A DNA stretch of 64,000 bases from Alterinioella nitratireducens (GTDB taxonomy: Bacteria; Pseudomonadota; Alphaproteobacteria; Rhodobacterales; Rhodobacteraceae), in assembly GCF_013155465.1 (NCBI RefSeq), contig NZ_JABJVX010000006.1, forward strand, positions 186,001 through 250,000. The letters are read 5' to 3'. Shown piece after piece: positions 1-9,452 of the stretch. Each line of letters begins with the position of its first letter. Position 1 is the first letter of the stretch. The notes beneath the pieces were generated by a model. It ran no database searches. It saw only the letters and a list, made by a program, of their open reading frames with translations, and had not been told where the DNA came from. The position numbers and the translations under genes were made by a program.

Positions 1-835
1 TCTCGCGAATGCGGCGTTCCGCGATCGTCCGGTATTCCGGGTCCAGCGTGCGCACCGTGCCCTCCATCCGGGCCGTGTGCGCGATGACGTTGCTGGCATC
101 GCTGTCGGTCCTGAAGGTGCCGACGGTGACCACCACGGATCTCAGCGGATTCACGGTCCGCGACACGATGGATTGCAGGGACAGCAGGATCTGCGCCGCG
201 ACCAGCGTGGTGTCGACCGCCTGGTGCGGGGCTGCGGCGTGTCCGCCCTTGCCGGTCACGACGATCTCGAACTCATCGGCCGAGGCCAGGAGCGGACCGG
301 GACGGATCGCGAAATGGCCCACGGGCGTGCCCGGCATGTTGTGCATCCCGTAGACCTCCTGGATGCCGAAGCGGTCCATCAACCCGTCCTTGCACATCTC
401 GCGCCCGCCGCCGCCGCCTTCTTCCGCCGGTTGGAAGATCACCACGGCAGTGCCGTTGAAGGCGCGTGTCTCGCACAGGTATTTCGCCGCGCCAAGCAGC
501 ATCGCGGTGTGCCCGTCATGGCCGCAGGCATGCATGGCACCCGGCGTCTGGCTGGCATAATCCACGCCCGTCGCTTCATGAATCGGTAGCGCGTCCATGT
601 CGGCGCGCAGCCCCACGACCTTGCCGCTTTCGGTGCGATGGCCCTTGATCACGCCGACAACACCGGTGCGCCCGATGCCCTCGACCACGTCATCGCAGCC
701 GAAGCCGCGCAGCAGATCGGCCACCCTGGCCGCCGTCCGGTGGACCTCGAACAGCAATTCGGGATGGGTATGGAAATCCCGTCGCCATTCGGTGATCTCG
801 GGGTGCAGCTCGGCGTAGCGGTTCCTGATCGGCAT
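1..835 (-). CDS. M20 family amidohydrolase (hippurate hydrolase-like), 3' end missing
   Basis: This is a partial gene: it starts at the ATG at 833-835 and runs off the left edge, so about 278 residues are visible. The protein begins MPIRNRYAELHPEI. It carries the M20D metal-site motif CGHDGH at about residues 104-109 and the EEGGGG motif at about 138-143, which holds the catalytic glutamate. RADMDALPI at about 77-85 is also typical of the family. Such enzymes are cytoplasmic metal-dependent hydrolases that remove acyl groups from N-acyl amino acids or similar amides. The exact substrate cannot be read from the sequence. A purine-rich AGGAGA lies just upstream of the chosen ATG. The next gene upstream is separated by a terminator hairpin, so this gene probably has its own promoter. 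Confidence 0.88.
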   Translation of the reverse strand, partial: MPIRNRYAELHPEITEWRRDFHTHPELLFEVHRTAARVADLLRGFGCDDVVEGIGRTGVVGVIKGHRTESGKVVGLRADMDALPIHEATGVDYASQTPGAMHACGHDGHTAMLLGAAKYLCETRAFNGTAVVIFQPAEEGGGGGREMCKDGLMDRFGIQEVYGMHNMPGTPVGHFAIRPGPLLASADEFEIVVTGKGGHAAAPHQAVDTTLVAAQILLSLQSIVSRTVNPLRSVVVTVGTFRTDSDASNVIAHTARMEGTVRTLDPEYRTIAERRIRE

Positions 836-870
836 TGGTCCGTCTCCTCTGTTGGCCAGACAGAAGCAGC

Positions 871-899
871 AAAAAGGCCCGTGCGCAATGACGGGCCTT
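871..899 (-). terminator. Intrinsic terminator of the DUF2853 gene
   Basis: A 9-bp perfect stem, AAGGCCCGT (874-882) and ACGGGCCTT (891-899), has an 8-base loop. Read on the minus strand it is followed by a run of five T (871-875). It sits 27 bases past the stop codon of the DUF2853 gene, so it should end that transcript before the M20 gene. Confidence 0.8.
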
Positions 900-925
900 C
901 TTTGATACCGATCCGCAGGCCGGTG

Positions 926-1267
926 TCAGCCGTAGACGGCTTCCTTGCCGAAATGCTTGGTCAGCATGTAATAGACCACGGCGCGATACTTGTTGCGCTC
1001 GGACTTGCCATAGGTGTCGATGACCGAGGCAATCGCGGCATCCAGCTGCGGGCCGTCGGCAAGGCCCAGTTTCTTGATCAGGAAGTTGTTCTTCACCGTC
1101 TCAAGCTCTTCCTTCTGCGAGCCTGCCACGGTCGAGGCATCCGCATTGTAGATCGCCGGTCCGCAACCGATCGTCACTTTCGTCAGCAGGTCCATATCGG
1201 GTGTCATCCCGCATTTGGTCCGCAAATCCTCTGCATACATGGCGATCAGATCGTCGCGTTTGCCCAT
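926..1267 (-). CDS. DUF2853 family protein
   Basis: This is a small soluble protein of 113 residues starting MGKRDDLIAM. The length and the pattern (an N-terminal acidic helix, a central CGPAIYNAD segment, and a C-terminal YRAVVYYMLTKHFGK segment) match the DUF2853 family, which has no established function. There is no signal peptide or membrane segment. The ATG is preceded by GGGAGAGAAGAG, a good ribosome binding site. It appears to be a single-gene transcript ended by the hairpin at 871-899. I can give no role beyond family membership. Confidence 0.8.
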   Translation of the reverse strand: MGKRDDLIAMYAEDLRTKCGMTPDMDLLTKVTIGCGPAIYNADASTVAGSQKEELETVKNNFLIKKLGLADGPQLDAAIASVIDTYGKSERNKYRAVVYYMLTKHFGKEAVYG

Positions 1268-1567
1268 CTCTTCTCTCCCTTTTTGGCTGAATGGCCGTCA
1301 TGGCCCACACGTCCCCGGCGCAATACAACCCAAGCGAGACGCATCTGGAAAGGGGCAATCGCGGATTTTTCCGCTTCGGGGCAGGAAGGCGACAGGTTTC
1401 GCACCGGAAACGGCCCGGATCGGTGGATGACGCAGCGACAGGATTGGCTTGACCTCGGCGACAGAGGAAAAGCGGTCGCGAGGGGGAATCGGATCAATGA
1501 GCAGGAAGGCATGACCCGGCAGTGATCCGCGAGGGTGTCGTCACCCCCCTGACCGCCTGATCCGCGC
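1268..1567. other. Intergenic region, no gene seen
   Basis: These 300 bases lie between the 3' end of uxuA and the start of the DUF2853 gene. They must hold the DUF2853 promoter and the end of the uxuA operon. A weak GGGTG/CACCC hairpin lies near 1532-1545 without a T run. Open frames crossing it lack a recognisable product. Confidence 0.5.
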
Positions 1568-2749
1568 TCACGCCAGCGCCGCCATCACCCCGCGCAGCTC
1601 CGCCAAGCCGCGCAAACGGCCCACCAGCGGATAGCCCGGCATCATCGGGCGTTCCAGATCGGACAGCAGCGCCTGCCCGTGATCGGGCCGCATCGGGATC
1701 TGCGCATCGGTGCGGCCCTGGCTCTTGCGGCGCGCCTCTTCGGCCATCAGGGCGCGGATGGTGGCGACCATGTCGGTATCGCCCTCCAGATGCGGGGATT
1801 CGTGGAAACTGTGCCGCGCGCCATCCGACGCACCGTCGCGCTTCGTGTTGCGAAGGTGGACGAAATGGATGCGGGGGCCGAGCGCCTCGACGAAGGCCAC
1901 GGGGTCGAACTCCGGTGCCACGCCAAGCGACCCGGTGCAGAGCGTCGCGCCATTGGCGGGGCTGTCCACCGCCCCCAACACCTGCCTGTAATCGTCGAGC
2001 GACGACATCACGCGGGGCAGGCCGAGCAGCGGGAAGGGGGGATCGTCGGGGTGACAACAGAGGCGAATGCCGACCTCCTCGGCGACCGGCACGACCTCGG
2101 ACAGGAAGTCGATCAGGTTTGCGCGCAGCCTGTCGGCGTCGATATCCGCATAGGCGCCAAGCTGGTCGCGCACATCCTCCAGCGTCCAGCGCTCATTCGC
2201 ACCGGGCAGACCGGCCACGACATTGCTTGCAAGCGCCATGCGTTCCGCATCGTCCATATCGGCATGACGCGCGGCGGCCTCCTCGACCAGCGCGGCGGAG
2301 TAATCCTGCCCGGCCCCGTCGCGGGCCAGCAGGAAACAGTCGAACAGCGCGAAATCGACCAGGTCGAAACGCATCGCGTGGCCGCCCGGCGGTTGCTGTG
2401 CGGTCAGGTCGGTGCGGGTCCAGTCCAGCACCGGCATGAAGTTGTAGCAGACCGTTTCGATGCCGCAGGCGGCCAGCGTGCGCAGGCTCTGCCGGTAGCT
2501 GTCCAGATGCGCGCGCCAGGGGCCGCTCTGCGTCTTGATCGCCTCCGAGACAGGCAGGCTTTCCACCACGTCCCAGGTCAGGCCGCCCGCCTCGATCAAA
2601 TCCTGCCGGGCGCGGATTTCCTCGATCTGCCAAAGCGCGCCCGAGGGGATGTGATGCAGGGCCGAGACGATGCCTTCGGCCCCCGTCTGCCGGATCTCGG
2701 AAAGCCGGATTTCATCCGCCGGACCGAACCATCGCCATGTCTGCCGCAT
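1568..2749 (-). CDS. uxuA: Mannonate dehydratase UxuA
   Basis: The protein has 393 residues and dehydrates D-mannonate to 2-keto-3-deoxy-D-gluconate in the cytoplasm, the last step of the glucuronate branch seen here. It begins MRQTWRWFGP, the usual UxuA N-terminus, so I chose the ATG at 2749 over an in-frame TTG at 2770. Metal-site and family motifs are visible: CCHPDDPP, a HLRN segment, and RPDHGQ near the C-terminus. It is the last gene of the minus-strand operon and directly follows the transporter ATPase gene. With UxaC and the UxuB-type reductase on the divergent operon it completes the route from glucuronate. Confidence 0.95.
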   Translation of the reverse strand: MRQTWRWFGPADEIRLSEIRQTGAEGIVSALHHIPSGALWQIEEIRARQDLIEAGGLTWDVVESLPVSEAIKTQSGPWRAHLDSYRQSLRTLAACGIETVCYNFMPVLDWTRTDLTAQQPPGGHAMRFDLVDFALFDCFLLARDGAGQDYSAALVEEAAARHADMDDAERMALASNVVAGLPGANERWTLEDVRDQLGAYADIDADRLRANLIDFLSEVVPVAEEVGIRLCCHPDDPPFPLLGLPRVMSSLDDYRQVLGAVDSPANGATLCTGSLGVAPEFDPVAFVEALGPRIHFVHLRNTKRDGASDGARHSFHESPHLEGDTDMVATIRALMAEEARRKSQGRTDAQIPMRPDHGQALLSDLERPMMPGYPLVGRLRGLAELRGVMAALA

Positions 2750-2766
2750 CCCCCGCCCCTTCCCGC

Positions 2767-3846
2767 TCAATCCATCCGCAAGGTGCGGCCGGTCTCGGTA
2801 TCGAAGAGGTGAAGCTGGTCGTTGATCGGCCCGATCTGGATCGTCTCCTCCATGTTCACCTGCGTTTGGCCGGGGCTGTGCAGGGTGATGGGGGTGGCGT
2901 CGGTCAGGTGGCCGTAGATATAGGATTCGCCGCCAAGCTGTTCGACGCTGCGCACCTGCATGGTCAGCGTGCCCCCTTGCACCGGTTGCAGGTCGACGGG
3001 CCGCACCCCAAGCGTCACCGCCTGACCGGGGCGCTGTGCGAAACCGCCTGATGGCAGGACCATGCGTTCGCCGGTCGCGACCTCCAGCACGGTGCGGTCA
3101 TCCTCGGCCACGCGGCCCGCGACGAAGTTGATCTTGGGGCTGCCGATGAACCCCGCCACGAAGATGTTTTCGGGCCGGTTGTAAAGCTCCAGCGGCGCGC
3201 CGAACTGCTCCAGTTCGCCGAGCCGCAGGACGGCGATCTTGTCGGCCATGGTCATCGCCTCGACCTGATCATGGGTGACATAGATCATCGTGTTGCCAAG
3301 CCGCCGGTGCAGGGCCGCGATCTCGCCGCGCATGTCGACGCGCAGTTCCGCATCGAGATTCGACAGCGGCTCATCGAAGAGGAACACGCGCGGCTCACGC
3401 ACCACGGCACGTCCGATGGCGACGCGCTGACGCTGCCCGCCCGACAGGTCCTTGGGCCTCCGGTCCAGCAGCATGTCGATCTGCAACATCTTCGAGACTT
3501 CGTCGATCTTGGTCGCGATCTCGGATTTCGGCGTGTTGATATTCTCCAGGCCGAAACTGAGGTTCTGGCGCACCGTCATATGCGGGTAGAGCGCGTAGGA
3601 CTGGAACACCATCGCCAGGCCCCGGTCGGCGGCGGGGATCGAATTGACCACGTCGCCACCGATCACGACCTCGCCGCCGGTAATATCCTCCAGCCCCGAG
3701 ATCATCCGCAGAAGCGTGGATTTCCCGCAGCCCGAGGGGCCGACGAAAACGCAGAACTCGCCATGCGCGACATTGAGGTCGATGCCCTTGATCACATCCG
3801 CCGCGCCGTAGGATTTGCGCACGTCTCTCAGCTCGATACTGGCCAT
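2767..3846 (-). CDS. Sugar ABC transporter ATP-binding protein (UgpC/MalK type)
   Basis: This 359-residue protein is the ATPase subunit that powers the importer encoded by the next genes upstream. Motifs in order are Walker A GPSGCGKST (36-44), Q-loop at about 82, signature LSGGQ (134-138), Walker B VFLFDEP (154-160) and H-loop His192. The C-terminal 120 residues form the MalK/UgpC-type regulatory (TOBE/OB) region. Full length and motifs are intact. The stop codon overlaps the alternative TTG start of uxuA, so the two genes are co-transcribed. It probably serves glucuronate or glucuronide uptake, but this class of ATPase is often shared between transporters. Confidence 0.93.
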   Translation of the reverse strand: MASIELRDVRKSYGAADVIKGIDLNVAHGEFCVFVGPSGCGKSTLLRMISGLEDITGGEVVIGGDVVNSIPAADRGLAMVFQSYALYPHMTVRQNLSFGLENINTPKSEIATKIDEVSKMLQIDMLLDRRPKDLSGGQRQRVAIGRAVVREPRVFLFDEPLSNLDAELRVDMRGEIAALHRRLGNTMIYVTHDQVEAMTMADKIAVLRLGELEQFGAPLELYNRPENIFVAGFIGSPKINFVAGRVAEDDRTVLEVATGERMVLPSGGFAQRPGQAVTLGVRPVDLQPVQGGTLTMQVRSVEQLGGESYIYGHLTDATPITLHSPGQTQVNMEETIQIGPINDQLHLFDTETGRTLRMD

Positions 3847-3873
3847 GTCAGACCCTCTTTCCTAGTCCGCCGG

Positions 3874-4926
3874 TCATTTGCCGCCCGTCGAGGCGATGCC
3901 GGTGGCGATGTATTTCTGCAAGAACATGAACACCGCCGCGATCGGCAAGAGCGTCAGGACGGTCATCGCCAGAAGGCTCGGCCAATCGGTCTGAAGCTCG
4001 CCCTGGAAGGAGTTGAGCGCCAGTTGCAGGGTGAAGTTCTCGGAGCGGGTCAGCACGATGAGGGGCCACAGGAAATCGTTCCAGCGCCACATGATCGCAA
4101 GGATCGCCAGCACCGCGATGGCGGGCGCCGATAGCGGGATGATGATGCGCCAGAAGATCTTCCACTCGCTGGCCTTGTCCATCCGCGCGGCATCCAGGAT
4201 CTCGTCGGGTATGGTGATCATGTACTGCCTGAGCAGGAATACCCCCGTCGGCGTTGCCGCCCCCGGTATGATGACGCCCCATAAACTGTTGAGCATCCCC
4301 AATTCGAAGGTGATCAGGAAGAGCGGCACCAGCACCACCGTCTGCGGGATCATCAGGGTGCCCACCACCATCAACAGCACTGCCGTGCGACCCCGAAACT
4401 GGTATTTCGAGAGGGCAAAGGCCGCCATCGAGTTGACCAGCAGCATGATCAGGGTCGCCATCACGGTGATGAAGGTCGAATTCCAGAAGAAGCGCAGGAA
4501 ATTGAAGCGCTCGAACAGGCTGGTGTAGTTTTCGGTGGCGAAGGCGATGCCCTCGATCGCCTCCAGGTTGGCGGCGGGCATCCGGATGCGGTTTTCCGGG
4601 TCGTCCGGCAGCACCACCTCGGCCCGCCCCGCCGCGCGCCGGGTCTGCGCGACGATCTGGCCCGCCAGGTCGCCCTCGGTCACGGTGAACAGAAGCAGCG
4701 GTTCCTCGAACCCCTCCACCTCGGCCACGTCCTGCGCGTAGGGCAGGAAGCGGGGTGGAAAGCGGTCCAGCTCGTTCGGGGTCTTGAAGCTGGACAGGAC
4801 CAGCCAGACCACCGGGCCGAACATGAGCAGGACGCCGAACAGGAGGTAGCCATAGGACACCCAATCGGTCCAGTGCAACCGCCCCTTGCCGCGCGTGGCG
4901 GTGAGGAAAGAGAAGATGCGGCTCAT
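3874..4926 (-). CDS. Carbohydrate ABC transporter permease (UgpE/MalG type)
   Basis: This 350-residue inner-membrane permease is longer than the roughly 280 residues usual for the family. The first membrane segment lies at about 25-45. The next 80-90 residues up to the TENYTSLFERFNFLRFF segment form an enlarged periplasmic loop, and the remaining helices follow. The cytoplasmic EAA loop that docks on the ATPase is present as EILDAARMDKASEWKIF. It pairs with the permease at 5038-6006. A 111-base gap with a strong hairpin separates the two permease genes. Confidence 0.92.
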   Translation of the reverse strand: MSRIFSFLTATRGKGRLHWTDWVSYGYLLFGVLLMFGPVVWLVLSSFKTPNELDRFPPRFLPYAQDVAEVEGFEEPLLLFTVTEGDLAGQIVAQTRRAAGRAEVVLPDDPENRIRMPAANLEAIEGIAFATENYTSLFERFNFLRFFWNSTFITVMATLIMLLVNSMAAFALSKYQFRGRTAVLLMVVGTLMIPQTVVLVPLFLITFELGMLNSLWGVIIPGAATPTGVFLLRQYMITIPDEILDAARMDKASEWKIFWRIIIPLSAPAIAVLAILAIMWRWNDFLWPLIVLTRSENFTLQLALNSFQGELQTDWPSLLAMTVLTLLPIAAVFMFLQKYIATGIASTGGK

Positions 4927-4989
4927 GGACGATCCTCCATTGCGGGTCGGACTCGGGGGACCGTCCGAGGCTCCGCCCGTTCGCAGGTC

Positions 4990-5010
4990 GAAACCTCCAC
5001 CGGAGGTTTC
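4990..5010. repeat. Perfect hairpin between the two permease genes
   Basis: GAAACCTCC (4990-4998) and GGAGGTTTC (5002-5010) form a 9-bp perfect stem with a 3-base loop. There is no T run after it in either direction long enough for an intrinsic terminator. It lies in the 111-base gap inside the transporter operon, where a hairpin can stabilise the upstream message or partly uncouple expression. It may also be a copy of a dispersed repeat, which one window cannot show. Confidence 0.6.
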
Positions 5011-5037
5011 GCCGCCACGTTGTGTCGGTTCACCTGC

Positions 5038-6006
5038 TCACCCATCTGCATTCCTCCTGTTCACCCAAAGCTGGATCAGCGTCAGGATCAGCAGCACGAT
5101 GGCCACCATCAGTGACGCCGCCGCCGCAAGGCCGAAGAGGCGCGGCGCACCGGCAAAACCCTCCTCGTAGATATATTGAATGATGAAGGTCGTCGCGGTG
5201 CCGGGACCACCGCCGGTGAAGGCATAGATCTCGTCAAAGGTCTGCACCCCCTTGATCAGCGCCAGCACCAGCACCACCAGCATGGTGGGCGACAGCAGCG
5301 GCAGGGTGATCCGTCTGAACGTACGCCAGGGGCTGGCGCGGTCCATCGTGGCGGCCTCGTAGACATCGCGCGGGATGGCCTGAAGCCCGGCCAGCAGGAT
5401 CAGCGTGTAGAACCCCATATGCGCCCAGACCGAGATGAAGACCGACCAGGTAAAGGCCCATTGCGCATCGACCAGCCAGTTATAGCCGCCGATCCCGGTC
5501 CAATCGAGAAAGGCGTTCATCACGCCTTCGCGCTGCAGGATCCACTTCCAGATCAGCGCCACGACCACCGGCGACAGCAGGACGGGGAAGAAAAACACCG
5601 AACGGAAGAAGCCGCGCGCCCGGATGTCGCGGTTCAGGATGATCGCGGTCAGCAGGGAAAAACCCACCATGAAGCCCACTTGCAGCGTCACGAACCACGA
5701 GGTGTTCCAGACCGCGCGCCAGAACTTGTCCTCGCGACAGGTGTTGGGGTCGAGATAGCTGGAGCAATCCATCAGCGTGACGAAGTTGCGCGCGCCCACG
5801 TAAGGCCGGTCGGCCAGCATCACGTTGTCGCTGCCCGAGGTGGCGTAGAAGAAATTGAGGATCACCGGCAGGAAGGCGAAGAGGCCAAAGAGAACGAGGT
5901 TGGGCAGCAGGAAGACCCAGGCCAGACGGTTGATGCCAAGCAGCCGCTGCAGGGCCAGCATGGGGATCTCGATCAGCCGCATGAGCGGTGAGATGATGCT
6001 GAGCAT
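5038..6006 (-). CDS. Carbohydrate ABC transporter permease (UgpA/MalF type)
   Basis: This 322-residue inner-membrane permease partners the MalG-type subunit. I placed the start at the ATG at 6006 (MLSIISPLMRLIEI). The longer in-frame start at 6045 would cover the spacer after the binding-protein gene. The first membrane helix spans about residues 30-52 (LAWVFLLPNLVLFGLFAFL), followed by a periplasmic loop with two cysteines. The EAA motif is DVYEAATMDRASPWRTF. It is located 62 bases after the binding-protein stop, in the same operon. Confidence 0.92.
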   Translation of the reverse strand: MLSIISPLMRLIEIPMLALQRLLGINRLAWVFLLPNLVLFGLFAFLPVILNFFYATSGSDNVMLADRPYVGARNFVTLMDCSSYLDPNTCREDKFWRAVWNTSWFVTLQVGFMVGFSLLTAIILNRDIRARGFFRSVFFFPVLLSPVVVALIWKWILQREGVMNAFLDWTGIGGYNWLVDAQWAFTWSVFISVWAHMGFYTLILLAGLQAIPRDVYEAATMDRASPWRTFRRITLPLLSPTMLVVLVLALIKGVQTFDEIYAFTGGGPGTATTFIIQYIYEEGFAGAPRLFGLAAAASLMVAIVLLILTLIQLWVNRRNADG

Positions 6007-6068
6007 GGGCGCGTCCTTTGCCGAAAGGATGCCCCCCGCACGCATTGGCGCGGGGGGCGTTGGTCGGA

Positions 6069-7331
6069 TCAGTTGGCTTCGGCCATCGCGGCCTCAAGGT
6101 CGTCCTCGGCGCGCTCCATGGCCTCGGCCACGGTCAGTTCGCCGACGATGGCCTGGCTCAGACGCTCGACCGTGATGCCGAACATGGCCCGGTTGCTGGC
6201 ATAGCCCTGATAGGCGAAGGCAATCGGCGACACGTCGGGCAGCGACGCAGCGAAGGCATTGAGCGCATCCTGCGCGGCCGGTGAGGCGTTCTCGAACTCG
6301 ACGCCTGCGGCGGCAACACCCAGATGCGCGGGCAGGTTGCGGGTGCGGGCTGTCACTTCGGCATAGACATCCTCCTGTGCCAGGTAGTCGATCACCGCGG
6401 CCACGGCCTCGGGGTTCTCGGTCTGCTCGAACCCGACGACACCCGCGCCGCCCGGCATGCCGGAGCAGGGGCCAGCCGGACCACAGGGCGAGCCGATGAC
6501 CTGCCAGTCGAAGAAATCGCCGACCTGCTCATCCATGCGGCCTACCTGCCACGAGCCGGAATAGTAGAACACCAGATCGCCGTTGATGAATTCCTGCGCA
6601 GCGTCCTGGTACGTCGAGCCGCCCTGGCTCGCCCAGACATCGCGCGCCATTGTGCCATCTTCATTCCAGGCGACGAAGGCTTCGGCGAAGGGCTGGAAGC
6701 CCTCGAAGGAGCCGTTGCCCTCGTCATCGAAATAGAGCGCGCCATAGGAAATCGCCGGTCCCGCCACCCGGTGGCCCGAGCGGTCGATGGCCATGGGGAA
6801 GCTGGCCTCGGTCGCCTCGGCCACTTCGCGCGAGGCTGCGGCCCAATCGTCCCAGGTCGCGCCCTCGCCCGGCATCTCGACGCCGGCCTGCTCGAAGAGC
6901 GTGGCGTTGACGAAGGCCCCGGTGATGGTCAACTGGCTGTGCATCCCGTAGATGCCGTCATCGTCGCCACCGGCGCGATACCAGTCCAGCGTGTCGCCAA
7001 AGCTCTCTTCCCAATATTCGCGATCCACGTAAGGGGCGAGGTCGAGATAGTATTCGTTCAAGCCGCCCAGATCGGTGACCTTGGCGATATCGGGCCCGGT
7101 CCCGGCAGCCAGCTGCACCGGCAGGTTTTCCAGGATCGACTGGTAGGGCACCACGTCGATCACCACGTCGATACCGGGGTTCTCGGCCTCGAACCGGCCC
7201 AGGACATCCTCGTAGACCTCGCATTCATTGCCGTCCGAATAGCACATGAACCGCACTTCCTGGGCCGAGGCCATTCCGGCCCCCGCCACCAGTGCGGCAA
7301 TCGCCGTCGTGGACATTGTCGTCATTTTCAT
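6069..7331 (-). CDS. Sugar ABC transporter substrate-binding protein
   Basis: This 420-residue periplasmic lipid-free binding protein is of the family-1 (UgpB/MalE-like) type. It starts at the ATG at 7331, preceded by GGAGGAAC. The N-terminus is a Sec signal peptide ending ASA before QEVRFMCYS, with cleavage near residue 23. A Cys pair lies in MCYSDGNEC just after the signal. The segment GTGPDIAKVTDLGG is typical of the fold. Context (uxuA, UxuR-type operators) suggests a glucuronic-acid-containing ligand. The neighbouring sulfoquinovose-type genes make a sulfoquinovosyl ligand an alternative. The sequence alone does not decide. Confidence 0.9.
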   Translation of the reverse strand: MKMTTMSTTAIAALVAGAGMASAQEVRFMCYSDGNECEVYEDVLGRFEAENPGIDVVIDVVPYQSILENLPVQLAAGTGPDIAKVTDLGGLNEYYLDLAPYVDREYWEESFGDTLDWYRAGGDDDGIYGMHSQLTITGAFVNATLFEQAGVEMPGEGATWDDWAAASREVAEATEASFPMAIDRSGHRVAGPAISYGALYFDDEGNGSFEGFQPFAEAFVAWNEDGTMARDVWASQGGSTYQDAAQEFINGDLVFYYSGSWQVGRMDEQVGDFFDWQVIGSPCGPAGPCSGMPGGAGVVGFEQTENPEAVAAVIDYLAQEDVYAEVTARTRNLPAHLGVAAAGVEFENASPAAQDALNAFAASLPDVSPIAFAYQGYASNRAMFGITVERLSQAIVGELTVAEAMERAEDDLEAAMAEAN

Positions 7332-7371
7332 TTCCAGTTCCTCCCTTGGAATTGATTGGTTTTCTTGTGTT

Positions 7372-8435
<1,064 letters not shown>

Positions 8436-8439
<4 letters not shown>

Positions 8440-9452
8440 CCGTGAGTGTCCTCCGCCATGGCCTGCGCCTGTAGCGCCAGTTCGCAGACCTTGAACGCGT
8501 GCTCCTGCGGCATCGCCGTTTCCGTCCGGTCGCGGATGTCCGCGGCGAGGCGCGCGAAATAGGGCAGGCCCGCATCCGATGCGTCGATCTTCTCGCAGCG
8601 TGTGCCATTGACGAGGATCAGGTGATCGGTGCCGTCCGCCCCGCCCACATCGACATATTTGCGCAGCTCGATATAGCCCTCGGTCCCGAGGATGGTCAGT
8701 CGCCCGTCGCCCCAGGTCGGCAGCGCATCGGGCGTGTACCAATCGACCCGGATATAGCCGTGGCCCTCGGGGGCGCGCAGCGCGATCTCGCCGAAATCCT
8801 GCAAACCGGGATCGTCGGGATTGGCAAAATTGCCGACACTGGCCAGGGTCACTTCGGCGTCACGCGCGCCGGTGAACCACAGGAACTGGTCGATCTGGTG
8901 GCTGGCGATATCGGTCAGGATGCCGCCATAGGCATCGCGGTCGAAGAACCAGTCGGGCCGCGTCGCGCGGTTGAGGCGGTGCGGGCCGATCCCGAGCGTC
9001 TGCACCACGCGGCCGATCGCACCCTCGACAATCAATTCTTCGGCGCGGGTGACGGCGGGCACCTCGAAACGCTCCGAGAAGTCGACCGACCAGATGCGCC
9101 CGGTGCGCGCGACACAGGCGCGGATCTGCGCCAACTGGTCCAGCGTCGTGCAGCCGGGCTTGTCGCTCATCACGTCCTTGCCCGCCTCCATCGCGCGAAT
9201 GGCCCATCCGGCGCGGTCGCGCGGGATGCAGGAGATCAGGATCAGGTCGATCTCCGGGTCGTCAAGCAGCGCCTCGGCGCGCCCCTCGCGCGGCACGTCG
9301 GGAAAACGCTTCTGGAACCCCGCCAGCGTTTCGGGGTCGCCATCGGTCCACCAGCCGACGAACTCGGCCCCGGCCTCCATCATGTTGGCGGCCATGCCGA
9401 AGATATGGCGGTGGTCGATGCCGATACCGGCAAAGCGGATCGGGCGGGTCAT
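8436..9452 (-). CDS. Gfo/Idh/MocA family oxidoreductase (2 of 3 in tandem)
   Basis: This 338-residue protein begins MTRPIRFAGIGIDHRHIFGM. The nucleotide-binding glycine pattern is less regular than in its neighbours, and the usual EKP is replaced by DKP (DVMSDKPGCTT). The catalytic-type lysine is kept. Further conserved blocks include GILTDIASHQIDQFLWF. It overlaps both flanking paralogs by ATGA junctions (9449-9452 and 8436-8439), which implies coupled translation. The function is unknown beyond an NAD(P)-dependent reaction on a sugar-like substrate. Confidence 0.86.
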
